DNA of 64,000 nt from Actinomycetospora lemnae. GTDB taxonomy: Bacteria; Actinomycetota; Actinomycetes; Mycobacteriales; Pseudonocardiaceae. Location: contig NZ_JAQZAO010000004.1 in assembly GCF_028737315.1 (NCBI RefSeq), positions 248,001-312,000 of the forward strand, written 5' to 3'. The first letter of the stretch is position 1. Every line of letters begins with the position of its first letter. A model generated the notes under the pieces. The model did no database searches. It saw only the letters and a list, made by a program, of their open reading frames with translations, and had not been told where the DNA came from. The position numbers and the translations under genes were made by a program. Positions 44,713-53,648 of this stretch are shown one piece after another.

Positions 44713-45552
44713 ATGGAGTCCGTGCAGCTCCACCTCGTCGACGCCTTCACGTCCGCGCCCTTCACCGGCAACCCGGCGGGGGTGTGCCTCACCGACGCCG
44801 ACGACGCGGCGTGGATGCAGGCCGTCGCGGCCGAGGTGAACGTCTCCGAGACCGCGTTCGTCGACCTCTCGACGCTCGCCGCCACGGGCGAGGTGGGCCT
44901 GCGCTGGTTCACGCCGAAGGTCGAGGTGGAGATCTGCGGGCACGCCACCCTCGCGAGCGCGCACGTGCTCTTCGAGCAGGGGCTCGCGACGTCACCGATC
45001 GCGTTCCGCACCGCCTCGGGCGTGCTGCGCGCCGAGGCGCTGCCCGGCGGCGGCATCCAGCTCGACTTCCCCGTCGACGAGCCGATCTCGGCGCTGCCCG
45101 ACGGGCACCTGGCCGACGAGTTCGCCGACGCCCTCGGCGCCGCGGTCGTCGAGCTCGCCCGCTGCCGCTACGACGTTCTCGTCGAGATCCCGTCGGCCGA
45201 GGAGGTGCGCGACCTCGAGCCCGACCTGTCGGTGCTCAAGGCCGCGAGCGGGCGCGGCGTCATCGTCACCGCCCGCGCCGAGGAGGACCCGGCCCCGGGC
45301 GCGCCCGACTTCGTCTCCCGCTTCTTCGCCCCGGCCGTCGGCATCGACGAGGACCCGGTGACGGGCTCGGCGCACTGCTGCCTCGCCCCGTACTGGGCCA
45401 AGCGGCTCGGGCGCGACCGGCTCGTCGGCGCCCAGCTCTCCCCGCGCGGCGGCGAGGTCGGCGTCGAGCTCGCCGGCGAGCGCGTGTACCTGCGCGGCGA
45501 CGCCGTCACCGTCAGCCGCGGCGAGCTGCTCGCCGAGGCCACCAAGATCTAG
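44713..45552 (+). CDS. PhzF family isomerase-like protein
   Basis: 279 residues of the diaminopimelate-epimerase-fold PhzF family. DAFTSAPFTGNPAGVCL (about 9-25), NVSETAFVD with the catalytic Glu (about 46), EICGHATLASAHVL (about 77-90), and DEDPVTGSAHCCLAPYW near the end. The real substrate is unknown; PhzF itself acts in phenazine synthesis, but no other phenazine gene is nearby. Convergent with the nitrilase gene. Confidence 0.92.
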   Translation: MESVQLHLVDAFTSAPFTGNPAGVCLTDADDAAWMQAVAAEVNVSETAFVDLSTLAATGEVGLRWFTPKVEVEICGHATLASAHVLFEQGLATSPIAFRTASGVLRAEALPGGGIQLDFPVDEPISALPDGHLADEFADALGAAVVELARCRYDVLVEIPSAEEVRDLEPDLSVLKAASGRGVIVTARAEEDPAPGAPDFVSRFFAPAVGIDEDPVTGSAHCCLAPYWAKRLGRDRLVGAQLSPRGGEVGVELAGERVYLRGDAVTVSRGELLAEATKI

Positions 45553-45577
45553 ACGTCCCGAAGATCTAGAGGTCCCC
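45544..45577. repeat. 17-bp tandem duplication over two convergent stop codons
   Basis: AAGATCTAGACGTCCCG (45544-45560) and AAGATCTAGAGGTCCCC (45561-45577). The PhzF stop TAG lies in the first copy and the nitrilase stop (CTA) in the second. Confidence 0.85.
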
Positions 45578-46423
45578 GCCCTCGTCCAGCAGGCGGTCGA
45601 TCTCGCGGCGCAGCAGGCCCAGGCGGGCCTCGCGCACGAGCGGGATGTCGCGGCGGCGCCGGCGCACGTCGGCGAGGTCGATGTCGATCGTGCAGGTCTC
45701 CTCGGCCTCGGCGCCCTCGCCGCACTCGCCGACGACCTCGCCCCACGGGTCGACGATGTGGCTGCCGCCCCAGAACGTCAGCCCGCCCTCGACGCCGACG
45801 CGGTTCACGAACACCACGAACAGCTGGTAGATGCGCCCGTAGAACGTGGTGATGTTGCGCCAGTACTCCTTGGAGTCGTAGCGCTCCGGCGACATCGACT
45901 GCGCCGAGTTCGCGGGCACGAGCAGCAGGTGCGCGCCGTCCTGCACCGACAGGAAGGCCACCTGCGGCTGCCAGGCGTCGTTGCAGATCAGCGTGGCCGC
46001 GCGGTGCCGCCCGCCCCGCACGCCGTAGGCGCGGGAGTGCTGGCCGGGCAGGAAGTGCTTGCGCTCCTCGAACGTCGAGTACGTCGGCAGGTAGAGCTTG
46101 CGGTGGGTGTGGACGAGGTGCCCGTCCTCGTAGTAGCCCGCGCTGTTGTAGGTGTGCAGGCCGTGCCCGCCGGCCTCCGGGAACCCGAGCAGCACCCCGG
46201 CGTGACCGGCCCGCTCCGAGATCTTGAGCAGGCGCGGGTCGTCGGGGGCGAGAGAGAGGTCCTGGGGCACCTCGCCGATCTGGTACCCGGACAGCGACAG
46301 CTCCGGGAACACGACGAGGTCGGCCTCGGCGTCGACGGCCTCGCTCACCACCCGCTCGGCGCGCTTGAGGTTGCCGTCGAGGTCGCCGAGCGCGGCGTCG
46401 GTCTGGGCGAGGGTGATGCGCAC
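45566..46423 (-). CDS. Nitrilase-superfamily C-N hydrolase
   Basis: 285 residues. Glu-Lys-Cys triad: Glu in VVFPELSLSGY (about 42), Lys in THRKLYLP (about 111) and Cys in TLICNDAWQPQ (about 150). LGDLDGNLKRAERVV and the WGGSHIVDPWGEVV motif match the NAD-synthetase-like/N-carbamoyl amidase groups. GTG at 46423 with GAGGAG six bases upstream. The end is rich in Arg (VRRRRRDIPLVREARLGLLR), as in the formamidase-like clade. Substrate not assignable. Confidence 0.88.
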   Translation of the reverse strand: MRITLAQTDAALGDLDGNLKRAERVVSEAVDAEADLVVFPELSLSGYQIGEVPQDLSLAPDDPRLLKISERAGHAGVLLGFPEAGGHGLHTYNSAGYYEDGHLVHTHRKLYLPTYSTFEERKHFLPGQHSRAYGVRGGRHRAATLICNDAWQPQVAFLSVQDGAHLLLVPANSAQSMSPERYDSKEYWRNITTFYGRIYQLFVVFVNRVGVEGGLTFWGGSHIVDPWGEVVGECGEGAEAEETCTIDIDLADVRRRRRDIPLVREARLGLLRREIDRLLDEGGDL

Positions 46424-46494
46424 GCGGGCTCCTCGGGGACGGCGCCGCACGCGGCGTGGAGGACGGGACGACACACCGGGCGACCCCGGCCGCC

Positions 46495-47901
46495 TCAGCG
46501 CGACCGGCGTGCCCGTCGCGCGACGAGGACGATGAGACCGGCCCCGCCCAACAGCACCCCGGCCACGGCGGAACCAGCCAGCGCCACGGTGCGCGATCCG
46601 GAGTGTGCATCCCGGGCGTCGCTCAGGTCGACCCGCCCCGCCCCGGCGGGGGAGACGGGGGCCGGTCCCGATCCGGTGAACTCGGCCGGACGGACGTCCG
46701 CGACGGCCGCCACGGGGTCGACGGTGCCCGCCCCCACCGCGTCGTCGCGGGCTCCCGGGACCGCCGACGCCCCGCCCGGACGGTCGGCCGACGAGGTGAC
46801 GCGCGCCATCACCTGCCGCGCGTCGAGCCCCGGGTAGCGGGCCCGCACGAGCGCCACGACGCCGGCGACGTACGGCGCGGCGAAGCTCGTGCCCTCGATC
46901 GGGATCGCACGGTCGGTGCCGATGGGCACGATCCGGTCGACCACACCGGGGCCCGTGGGGTCGAGCGAGACGATCTCCGAGCCGGGCGCGGCGAGCGACA
47001 CCCACGGACCGCGCAGGCTCTGGGGTGCGGCCAGCCCGTCGCGGCGCGTGTAGCCGACCGAGAGCACGTCGTCGCCGAACCAGGCGGGGGCGACGACCTG
47101 ACCGGGGCCCTGCCCCTCCGGGCCCTGGGTGCACGCCCCGGAGCCGGCGTTGCCGGCGGCGGCCACGACGACCACGTCGGCGTCCACCGCGGCGCGCACG
47201 GCCGCCCGGAGCCCGCCCAGGGCGAGCCCGGCGTCGGCGACGGGCACGCAGGCCGCCTCGGAGACGTTGATGACCGTCGCCCCGAGCCGCACCGCCCGCA
47301 GCACCGCCGCCGCGAGCGTGTCGACGTTGCCGCCGCCCTCGCGCAGCGAGCCGTCGGGCGCGCGCGTCGTCACCGTCGCGCTGGACTGGCGGATCGCGAG
47401 CACCCGCGCGTCCGGGGCGACGCCGACGAAGCCCGTCGCCGGGTCCGGGGCCGCGGCGATGATGCCGGCGACGAGCGTGCCGTGGCCGTCGCAGTCGGTC
47501 AGGCCGTCCTCGGTGCCCACGAAGTCGCCGCCGTCGACCAGGCGCCCGGCCAGCCGCGGGTGCCGGCTCACCCCGGTGTCGATCACCGCGACGGTCTGCC
47601 CGGCGCCGCGGGTGAAGCGCCAGGCGTCGGTGAAGCGCAGGCGCTGCTGGGACCACGGCGCTCCGGGGATCACCGTGCTCGCGCCGCCCGTCGGGCGCAC
47701 GCATCCGACGCGCGCGCTGACCCCGGGCAGCGGGCGGGGGTCGGGGTCGAGGCGGGCGAGCGCCGCGGGGTCGGGCGGGGGCGGCGCGGGGACGTCGCCC
47801 GGTGCGGCAGCGGACGGGACGGCCAGGCCCACCGCGAGCAGCGGGGCCACGGCCGCGCCGACCAGCGCGCGGGCCACCCGCCGCCCGAGGATCGCCCGCA
47901 C
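46495..47901 (-). CDS. Mycosin-type subtilisin-like protease (S8), orphan
   Basis: 468 residues. Signal peptide (about 1-35), Pro-rich pre-region, then a subtilase domain with DTGVSRHPRLAG (Asp about 112), DGHGTLVAGIIAAAPD (His about 140), AAGNAGSG (oxyanion Asn) and GTSFAAPYVAGVVALVR (Ser about 333). C-terminal helix VAGVLLGGAGLIVLVARRARRSR anchors it in the membrane. Matches type VII secretion mycosins, but no esx, ecc or PE/PPE-like genes lie nearby in the window. GTG start. Confidence 0.85.
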   Translation of the reverse strand: MRAILGRRVARALVGAAVAPLLAVGLAVPSAAAPGDVPAPPPPDPAALARLDPDPRPLPGVSARVGCVRPTGGASTVIPGAPWSQQRLRFTDAWRFTRGAGQTVAVIDTGVSRHPRLAGRLVDGGDFVGTEDGLTDCDGHGTLVAGIIAAAPDPATGFVGVAPDARVLAIRQSSATVTTRAPDGSLREGGGNVDTLAAAVLRAVRLGATVINVSEAACVPVADAGLALGGLRAAVRAAVDADVVVVAAAGNAGSGACTQGPEGQGPGQVVAPAWFGDDVLSVGYTRRDGLAAPQSLRGPWVSLAAPGSEIVSLDPTGPGVVDRIVPIGTDRAIPIEGTSFAAPYVAGVVALVRARYPGLDARQVMARVTSSADRPGGASAVPGARDDAVGAGTVDPVAAVADVRPAEFTGSGPAPVSPAGAGRVDLSDARDAHSGSRTVALAGSAVAGVLLGGAGLIVLVARRARRSR

Positions 47902-48079
47902 GCTGCGGATCGTAGGTCGACGCCGTCGCCCGGCGGGGCCGTTCGGCGGAACACGCAGCCCTGGTGGCGCGCAGTGTCGGTGATCATCGCCACCTCGGAC
48001 GATCATCCACTCGTTCGGCGTAGTAGTCGGACTTGTCGTGCCTCTGCGTAGCCACCAAGCTGACCGCCGGGAGGGAACG

Positions 48080-49039
48080 ATGACCGCGACGACGACGCGC
48101 GACGGCCACCCGGCGGGCGGCGGGCCGGCGCCCCGCTGGTCCCCGGCGCGGCTGGGCCACCACCGCTACCTGTGGTGGGGCGGCGCGCTCCTGCTCGCGG
48201 CGCTCGCGGCGGCCATCGCCATCGGCCTCGACACCTCGCCCGGCCCGGGGCTGACCGACGGCGGGGCGCTCACGGTCATGGTCGCGGTGTGCCTGCTCGC
48301 CCCCGTCCTCCTGTGGATGACCGTCCACGAGCTCGGCACCGCCGTGCGCCGCCGCGCCCGCGACGACGTCCGCGTCTACGGCACCGGGCAGGCCGCCCGC
48401 GGGGCCGCGCCCGACGCCGTGCCCGGCGAGCGCGTCTGGCCGCGACCGGCCGAGGAGGTCCTGCTCCACGTCGAGGTCGACCACGTGCCGGACGCCGCGC
48501 GGATCGTCGAGCGCGCCGTCCGCAACGGCCGGCACCGCTTCGTCGAGACCGGCCGGGAGGACCTGCGCCTGCGCAGCGGCCGCGGCACCCTCACCGCGAC
48601 CGGCCCGGACGGCCTCGTCCGCCACCGCGCCACCCGCGTCCCGCTGCCCGGGCGTCACCGCGCCCGCTGGGACCTCGAGCTCGACGGCCGTCGCCTGAGC
48701 TGCGAGGTCCGCGGCCTGCAGCAGGTGCCGCGCCGCACGCTGATCGAGCCGGACGGGACGGCGTGGCTCGTGCAGACCGGCACGCCCTCGCTGCTCGACC
48801 AGCTGCGGGGCGGTCGCGCCGCCCGCCTGCGTCCGCACGGCCGCCTGCCCGCGGACCTGGCGCCCGACGCCGTCGCCTTCTGCCTGTGGCTGTTCTGCGA
48901 GCTCGCCGAGCACCAGGACCGCGTGCGCAGCTACGGCCGCGAGTACGGGGCGAGCGAGCCCGAGCCGGTCGCCGACGCCTGGGCCGGGGCGGCCCCCGGT
49001 CCCCGCCGTCACCGTCACGACGAGGAGGCCCGGCCGTGA
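48080..49039 (+). CDS. Membrane protein of unknown function, paralog 1
   Basis: 319 residues. PRWSPARLGHHRYLWWGGALLLAALAAAIA at about 20-50 starts a two-helix N-terminus (second helix about 66-88, VAVCLLAPVLLWMTVHELG); the rest is cytoplasmic, with a beta-rich domain (LSCEVRGLQQVPRRTLIEPD). A near-twin follows at 49036. GGGAGGGAACG lies at the ATG. Function unknown. Confidence 0.65.
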   Translation: MTATTTRDGHPAGGGPAPRWSPARLGHHRYLWWGGALLLAALAAAIAIGLDTSPGPGLTDGGALTVMVAVCLLAPVLLWMTVHELGTAVRRRARDDVRVYGTGQAARGAAPDAVPGERVWPRPAEEVLLHVEVDHVPDAARIVERAVRNGRHRFVETGREDLRLRSGRGTLTATGPDGLVRHRATRVPLPGRHRARWDLELDGRRLSCEVRGLQQVPRRTLIEPDGTAWLVQTGTPSLLDQLRGGRAARLRPHGRLPADLAPDAVAFCLWLFCELAEHQDRVRSYGREYGASEPEPVADAWAGAAPGPRRHRHDEEARP

Positions 49040-49977
49040 CCGCCACGCTCGACCCGACCCGACCGGCGCACGGCGGCCCCGCGTCCCGGTGGTCCCCGCG
49101 CCGGCTCGGCCACCACCGCTACCTCTGGTGGCTCGGGGCGCTCGTGCTCGCGGGGGTCGCCGCCGCGATCGCGATCCGGGCCGACTCCTCCCCGGGCCCC
49201 GGCATCGCCGACGACGGCGCGGTCAACGTGCTGACCGCGGTCGTCGTCGTCACGCCCTTCCTCGTGTGGGGACTGCTCCACCAGGTCGTCTCGGCCGTGC
49301 GCCGCCGCGTCCGCGACGACGTGCGCCACTACGGCGTCGGCCAGCCCGTCGCGGTGCGCCCGGCGCCCCACCCCGGGGACGACACCGAGGACGACCGCGT
49401 GCGCTACCTCGTCGACGTCGACCACCGCCCCGGCGCCGTGGCCGTCCGCGACCGCCGGGCGCGCGGCGGGCCCTCGTCCTGGCTCGACGACGGCGAGCGC
49501 CGCCTGCGCCTGCGCGCCCGCTCGGGCCTCATGACGGCGAGCGAGGGCACCGGGCCGGTGTTCGTGGCCCGCCGCTTCGGGCCCGCGGGCCGGCGGCGCT
49601 GGGAGATCGCGGTGGAGGGGCGGCGGCTGCACTGCGAGGTGCGGGGCTCGCTGCCGGTGCCGCGGCGCACGCTCGTCGACGACGAGGGGACGGCCTGGCT
49701 CGTGCGGGTCGGGCGCGCCCGCCGCGGGCGGGTCCACCCGTCGGCCCGCGTGCCCGAGCGGCTCTCGCCGGCCGCGGCGGCGTTCGTCGTGTGGTTCGTC
49801 GCGGAGCTCGACGCGAAGATCCGCGCCGCGCGCGACGCCCCGCTCACCGGCGGCGGCGCGGCCGACAGCGGGGACTCGAGCGGGTGGGACACGGGGGCGT
49901 CCGGGAACGACGGCGGGAACGACGGCGGGAACGACGGCGGCAGCGACGGCGGCGACAGCGGCAGCAGCGGCGACTGA
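49036..49977 (+). CDS. Membrane protein of unknown function, paralog 2
   Basis: 313 residues, tandem duplicate of the preceding gene: RLGHHRYLWWLGALVLAGVAA, SAVRRRVRDDVRHYGVGQP and LHCEVRGSLPVPRRTLVDDEGTAWLVRVG align in order. Differs by a low-complexity Gly/Asp/Asn tail (about 280-313) from a 12-bp repeat (GGGAACGACGGC). GTG overlaps the stop of paralog 1. The pair may form a heteromeric complex. Confidence 0.65.
   Translation: MTATLDPTRPAHGGPASRWSPRRLGHHRYLWWLGALVLAGVAAAIAIRADSSPGPGIADDGAVNVLTAVVVVTPFLVWGLLHQVVSAVRRRVRDDVRHYGVGQPVAVRPAPHPGDDTEDDRVRYLVDVDHRPGAVAVRDRRARGGPSSWLDDGERRLRLRARSGLMTASEGTGPVFVARRFGPAGRRRWEIAVEGRRLHCEVRGSLPVPRRTLVDDEGTAWLVRVGRARRGRVHPSARVPERLSPAAAAFVVWFVAELDAKIRAARDAPLTGGGAADSGDSSGWDTGASGNDGGNDGGNDGGSDGGDSGSSGD
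49903..49945. repeat. 12-bp tandem repeat at the end of paralog 2
   Basis: About three copies of GGGAACGACGGC, read as GND-G units. Only paralog 2 has it. Confidence 0.75.
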
Positions 49978-50038
49978 CGGCGTCCGCGGTCCGCTCAATC
50001 GATCGAGAAGGCAGCGGGGAGGGCCTAGGCTCGTGACC

Positions 50039-51703
50039 GTGACACGTCCGGTGATCCTGACCGTGGACGACGACCCCGGGGTGTCCCGGGCGGTCGCCCG
50101 CGACCTGCGCCGCGAGTACGGCGAGCACCACCGCATCGTCCGGGCCGAGTCGGGGCCGGCGGCCCTGGAGGCCCTGCGCGAGATCGCGCTGCGCGGCGAG
50201 CAGGTGGCGGTGATCCTCGCCGACCAGCGGATGCCGCGGATGACGGGCGTCGAGTTCCTCGAGCAGGCCATGGACCTGTTCCCGCGGGCGCGCCGGGTGC
50301 TGCTCACCGCCTACGCGGACACCGACGCGGCGATCACCGCGATCAACGTCGTCGACCTCGACCACTACCTGCTCAAGCCGTGGGACCCGCCGGAGGAGAA
50401 GCTCTACCCGGTGGTCGACGCCATGCTCGCCGCGTGGCGCGAGGCGCCGGACCGTCCGTCGGCGACCATCCGGATCGTCGGGCACCGCTGGTCGGCGCGC
50501 TCCTACGAGCTGCGCGACCTCGTGGCCCGCAACCAGCTCTCGTACGACTTCCTCCGCGCCGACGAGCCCGAGGGCGCCCGGCTGCTCGAGGCGGCCGGCG
50601 TCGACGCCGAGCGCCTGCCGGTGGTCATCACCGAGGACGGCCGCGCGCTCGTCCAGCCCAGCGACGGCGAGGTGGTCGAGGCCGCGGGCCTGTCGACCAC
50701 GGCGTCCACCGACGTCTACGACCTCGTCGTGGTCGGCGGCGGGCCGGCGGGCCTCGGCGCGAGCGTCTACGGCGGCTCCGAGGGCCTGCGCACCGTGCTC
50801 GTCGAGCAGCGGGCCACCGGCGGCCAGGCCGGTACGTCGAGCCGCATCGAGAACTACCTGGGCTTCCCCAACGGCGTCTCCGGCGACCAGCTGACGACCC
50901 GGGCGCGCCTGCAGGCCGAGAAGTTCGGCACCGAGGTGCTCACCACCCGCTCGGTCACCGCCCTCGAGCCGCGGGGCCGGGCGCGCGTGGTCCGGTTCGA
51001 CGACGGCTCGGAGATCACCGCGCACGCCGTGGTGCTGGCGACCGGCGTCTCCTACCGGATGCTCGACTGCCCCGGCCTCGACGAGCACACCGGGCAGGGC
51101 GTGTTCTACGGCGCCGCGGCCACCGAGGCCGCCTCGTGCGCGGCGCAGGACGTCTACGTCGTCGGCGGGGCGAACTCCGCCGGCCAGGCGGCGATGAACT
51201 TCTCCCGGCACGCCAGCAAGGTCGTCATGCTCGTGCGCGGACCGTCGCTGACGGCGTCGATGTCGCACTACCTCATCGAGCAGATCGAGCAGAACCCGCG
51301 CATCGAGGTCCGCACCTGCACCGAGGTCGTCGGCGCGTCCGGCACCGACCACCTCGAGAAGCTGACGTTGCGTGACAGGAACACCGGCGACGAGGAGACC
51401 GTCGAGGCCTCGTGGCTGTTCGTCTTCATCGGCGCCGCGCCGCGCACCGAGTGGCTCGACGGCGTCGTCGCCCGCGACGCGCGCGGTTTCGTCCTCACCG
51501 GGCCCGATCTGCCGCGCGAGCCGGATTCCCGCGGCCCGGCGGGATGGGAACCGGAGCGGGATCCGTTCCACCTGGAGACCTCCGTGCCCGGGGTGTTCGC
51601 CGTCGGCGATGTCCGGGCCGAGTCGGTCAAGCGCGTCGCGTCCGCCGTCGGTGAGGGCGCGATGGCGGTCAGTCTGGTGCACCGATGGCTGGAGAACCGA
51701 TGA
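50039..51703 (+). CDS. Receiver domain fused to thioredoxin-reductase-like flavoprotein
   Basis: 554 residues. N-terminal response-regulator receiver (1-125): acidic DDDPG, phospho-acceptor Asp in ILADQRMP (about 61) and Lys in LLKPWD. A glutaredoxin-like middle segment (about 145-220). Then an FAD/NAD domain with VVGGGPAGLGASVYGGSEG (about 232), GGQAGTSSRIENYLGFPNG, VVGGANSAGQAAMNFS and a terminal VFAVGDVRAESVKRVASAVGEG. The redox CxxC of true thioredoxin reductase is absent; one Cys remains in TEAASCAAQ. GTG at 50039 is seven bases after TAGGCT; GTG at 50033 is the alternative. Overlaps the kinase gene. Confidence 0.9.
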   Translation: MTRPVILTVDDDPGVSRAVARDLRREYGEHHRIVRAESGPAALEALREIALRGEQVAVILADQRMPRMTGVEFLEQAMDLFPRARRVLLTAYADTDAAITAINVVDLDHYLLKPWDPPEEKLYPVVDAMLAAWREAPDRPSATIRIVGHRWSARSYELRDLVARNQLSYDFLRADEPEGARLLEAAGVDAERLPVVITEDGRALVQPSDGEVVEAAGLSTTASTDVYDLVVVGGGPAGLGASVYGGSEGLRTVLVEQRATGGQAGTSSRIENYLGFPNGVSGDQLTTRARLQAEKFGTEVLTTRSVTALEPRGRARVVRFDDGSEITAHAVVLATGVSYRMLDCPGLDEHTGQGVFYGAAATEAASCAAQDVYVVGGANSAGQAAMNFSRHASKVVMLVRGPSLTASMSHYLIEQIEQNPRIEVRTCTEVVGASGTDHLEKLTLRDRNTGDEETVEASWLFVFIGAAPRTEWLDGVVARDARGFVLTGPDLPREPDSRGPAGWEPERDPFHLETSVPGVFAVGDVRAESVKRVASAVGEGAMAVSLVHRWLENR

Positions 51704-53190
51704 GCACGGCAGAACAGACCGCCGAGCAGATCCCCGAGAAGCTCACCCGCGACGAGCTGCGCGGCCTCTTCCTGTTCGAGGCGCTGTCCGACGACCAGCT
51801 CGACTGGCTCGCCCGCCACGGCGACGTCGTCGCGTTCTCCGCCGGCGAGACCATCTGCCGTGAGGGCGAGCCCGCGCGCTGCTTCTGGGTCCTGCTGTCC
51901 GGCGAGATGGCGATGCTCCAGACCATGCGCGGCGACGAGGTCGAGACCACGCGCACGAGCCAGCGGGGCAGCTACGGCGGCTCGACGCAGGCCTACATCC
52001 CGGACGCCGAGCAGACCTACAAGCACACGCTGCGCGCCACCGCCGACTCCACGGTGTACGCCCTGCCCGCCACCGAGTGGGCCGACGCGTTGCGCTCCTG
52101 GTTCCCGCTGCCGATCCACCTGCTCGAGGGGCTCGTCGTCGGCATGCGGCGCACGTCGACGATCCAGAGCGAGCGCGAACGGCTGCTCGCCCTCGGGTCG
52201 CTGTCGGCCGGCCTGACCCACGAGCTCAACAACCCCGCCGCCGCGGCCCGACGCGCCACCGAGTCGCTGCGCAGCCGCGTCGCCGGCATGCGGCACAAGC
52301 TCGGCCTGCTCGCGTGCGGCAAGCTCGACGGCCCGACCGTCGCGCAGCTCGTCGAGCTCCAGGAGGACGCGGTCAACCGCGCCGAGACCGCGCCGGAGCT
52401 CTCCGCGCTCGAGGCGTCGGACGCCGAGGACGCGCTGGGCGACTGGCTCGACGAGCGCGGCGTCGGCGGCGCCTGGGACCTCGCGCCGGTCCTGGTCGCG
52501 GGCGGCCTGGACGCCGAGTGGCTCGACAAGGTCGAGCGCGCGGTGCCCGAGGGCTCGGTCGAGGCGGCGGTGCGCTGGATCGCCTACGCCGTCGAGACCG
52601 AGACGCTGATGGGCGAGATCACCGACGCGACCGCGCGCATCGCGAACCTCGTCGGCGCCGCCCGGCAGTACTCGCAGCTCGACCGGGCGCCGTTCCAGGA
52701 GGTCGACCTGCGCGACCTGCTGAAGTCGACGCTGGTGATGATGAACCGCAAGTTCGAGGGCATCCGGCTCGTCAAGGAGCTCGACCCCGACCTGCCGAAG
52801 ATCCCGGCCTACGCCGCGGAGCTCAACCAGGTCTGGACCAACATCATCGACAACGCCGTCGGCGCGATGCACGGCCACGGCGACGGCACCGGCACGCTGA
52901 CCATCCGCACGCGCCGCGACGGCCCGCACGCGATCGTCGAGATCGGCGACACCGGTCCCGGCATCCCCGACGACGTGCGTCCACGCATCTTCGAGCCGTT
53001 CTTCACCACGAAGGACGTCGGCGAGGGCACCGGCCTGGGCCTGGACATCTCCTGGCGGATCGTCGTGAAGAAGCACCACGGGGACATCCGGGTGCACACC
53101 GGCCCGCAGGGGACGACCTTCGAGATCTGCCTGCCGCTCGAGGGCCCCACCCGCGAGGGCGTGCCGGACGACGGCGACGACGAGGTGTGA
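51700..53190 (+). CDS. cNMP-binding-domain sensor histidine kinase
   Basis: 496 residues. Residues about 15-135 form a cyclic-nucleotide-binding beta-roll (ETICREGEPARCFWVLLSGEMAML), then a helix region with phospho-acceptor His in AGLTHELNNPAAAARR (about 176), a long helical spacer, and a GHKL ATPase domain with NIIDNAVGAM (N box), GDTGPGIPDD (G1), EPFFTTKD and GTGLGLDISWRIV (G2). No membrane segment, so cytoplasmic. ATG overlaps the stop of the flavoprotein; the pair is a two-component system with an unusual output. cNMP or redox-state input is inferred. Confidence 0.9.
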   Translation: MSTAEQTAEQIPEKLTRDELRGLFLFEALSDDQLDWLARHGDVVAFSAGETICREGEPARCFWVLLSGEMAMLQTMRGDEVETTRTSQRGSYGGSTQAYIPDAEQTYKHTLRATADSTVYALPATEWADALRSWFPLPIHLLEGLVVGMRRTSTIQSERERLLALGSLSAGLTHELNNPAAAARRATESLRSRVAGMRHKLGLLACGKLDGPTVAQLVELQEDAVNRAETAPELSALEASDAEDALGDWLDERGVGGAWDLAPVLVAGGLDAEWLDKVERAVPEGSVEAAVRWIAYAVETETLMGEITDATARIANLVGAARQYSQLDRAPFQEVDLRDLLKSTLVMMNRKFEGIRLVKELDPDLPKIPAYAAELNQVWTNIIDNAVGAMHGHGDGTGTLTIRTRRDGPHAIVEIGDTGPGIPDDVRPRIFEPFFTTKDVGEGTGLGLDISWRIVVKKHHGDIRVHTGPQGTTFEICLPLEGPTREGVPDDGDDEV

Positions 53191-53236
53191 CTCGCCGGCC
53201 GGACCGTCAGGCGGACCGACGACCTGCTCGGGAGGG

Positions 53237-53318
53237 GCGTCCCCCGGTCACCGTGGGGCAGCACGGCGACCGGGGGACGCGAGACCCCGTGCGGCCGGGC
53301 GCGGTCGGTCGCACGGGG
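53237..53318. terminator. Two tandem strong hairpins after the kinase gene
   Basis: Hairpin 1: perfect 13-bp arms GCGTCCCCCGGTC (53237-53249) and GACCGGGGGACGC (53268-53280), with an inner CCGTG/CACGG. Hairpin 2: CCCCGTGCG (53285-53293) and CGCACGGGG (53310-53318), perfect 9 bp. No T-run; tandem stem-loops are typical of high-GC terminators. Confidence 0.7.
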
Positions 53319-53648
53319 GACCGGGTCGTCCGCAACGGGACGGCTCGGGGTCGGCGGTGACGGATGGGTGCGTCGCCGCCCACGTCGTCCCGGGAGACCG
53401 ACGACCCTGACGGCCGTACGGCGACTCGGGCGCGAACAGTGGCGACAACGACACCAGTCCAACGAGCGACGTCGGTCGAGCGATACGCACTCTCGCTGTC
53501 CTGCCCGCGATTCGCGCCGGGCGGTGCCTCGGTTCACCCCAGCGGGGGACGGATGTGCCGTGACCCACGTCTCGTCCGTCCGGCCTCGACCCGTCGGCGG
53601 CGCTCGCTCGGCGCGGCGCCGCGCGGGGCCGGTGGGACACTGGAGGAC
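53319..53648. other. 330-bp region with no clear gene
   Basis: The frame of the DUF445 gene extends back to 53364, but that part lacks family similarity. No riboswitch or tRNA recognised. A possible -10-like GACACT lies eight bases before the GTG at 53649. Confidence 0.4.

Noticed and set aside
44713-45552. Phenazine biosynthesis cluster
   Set aside because: Only PhzF-like sequence is present. The surrounding genes are unrelated, so the family name does not indicate phenazine production.
50039-51703. True thioredoxin reductase
   Set aside because: No CxxC in the NAD domain; a receiver domain is fused. The name would mislead.
53319-53648. c-di-AMP (ydaO-type) or other riboswitch
   Set aside because: A GGGGTGAA-like string occurs on the minus strand, but the paired elements are missing and no minus-strand gene lies next to it.
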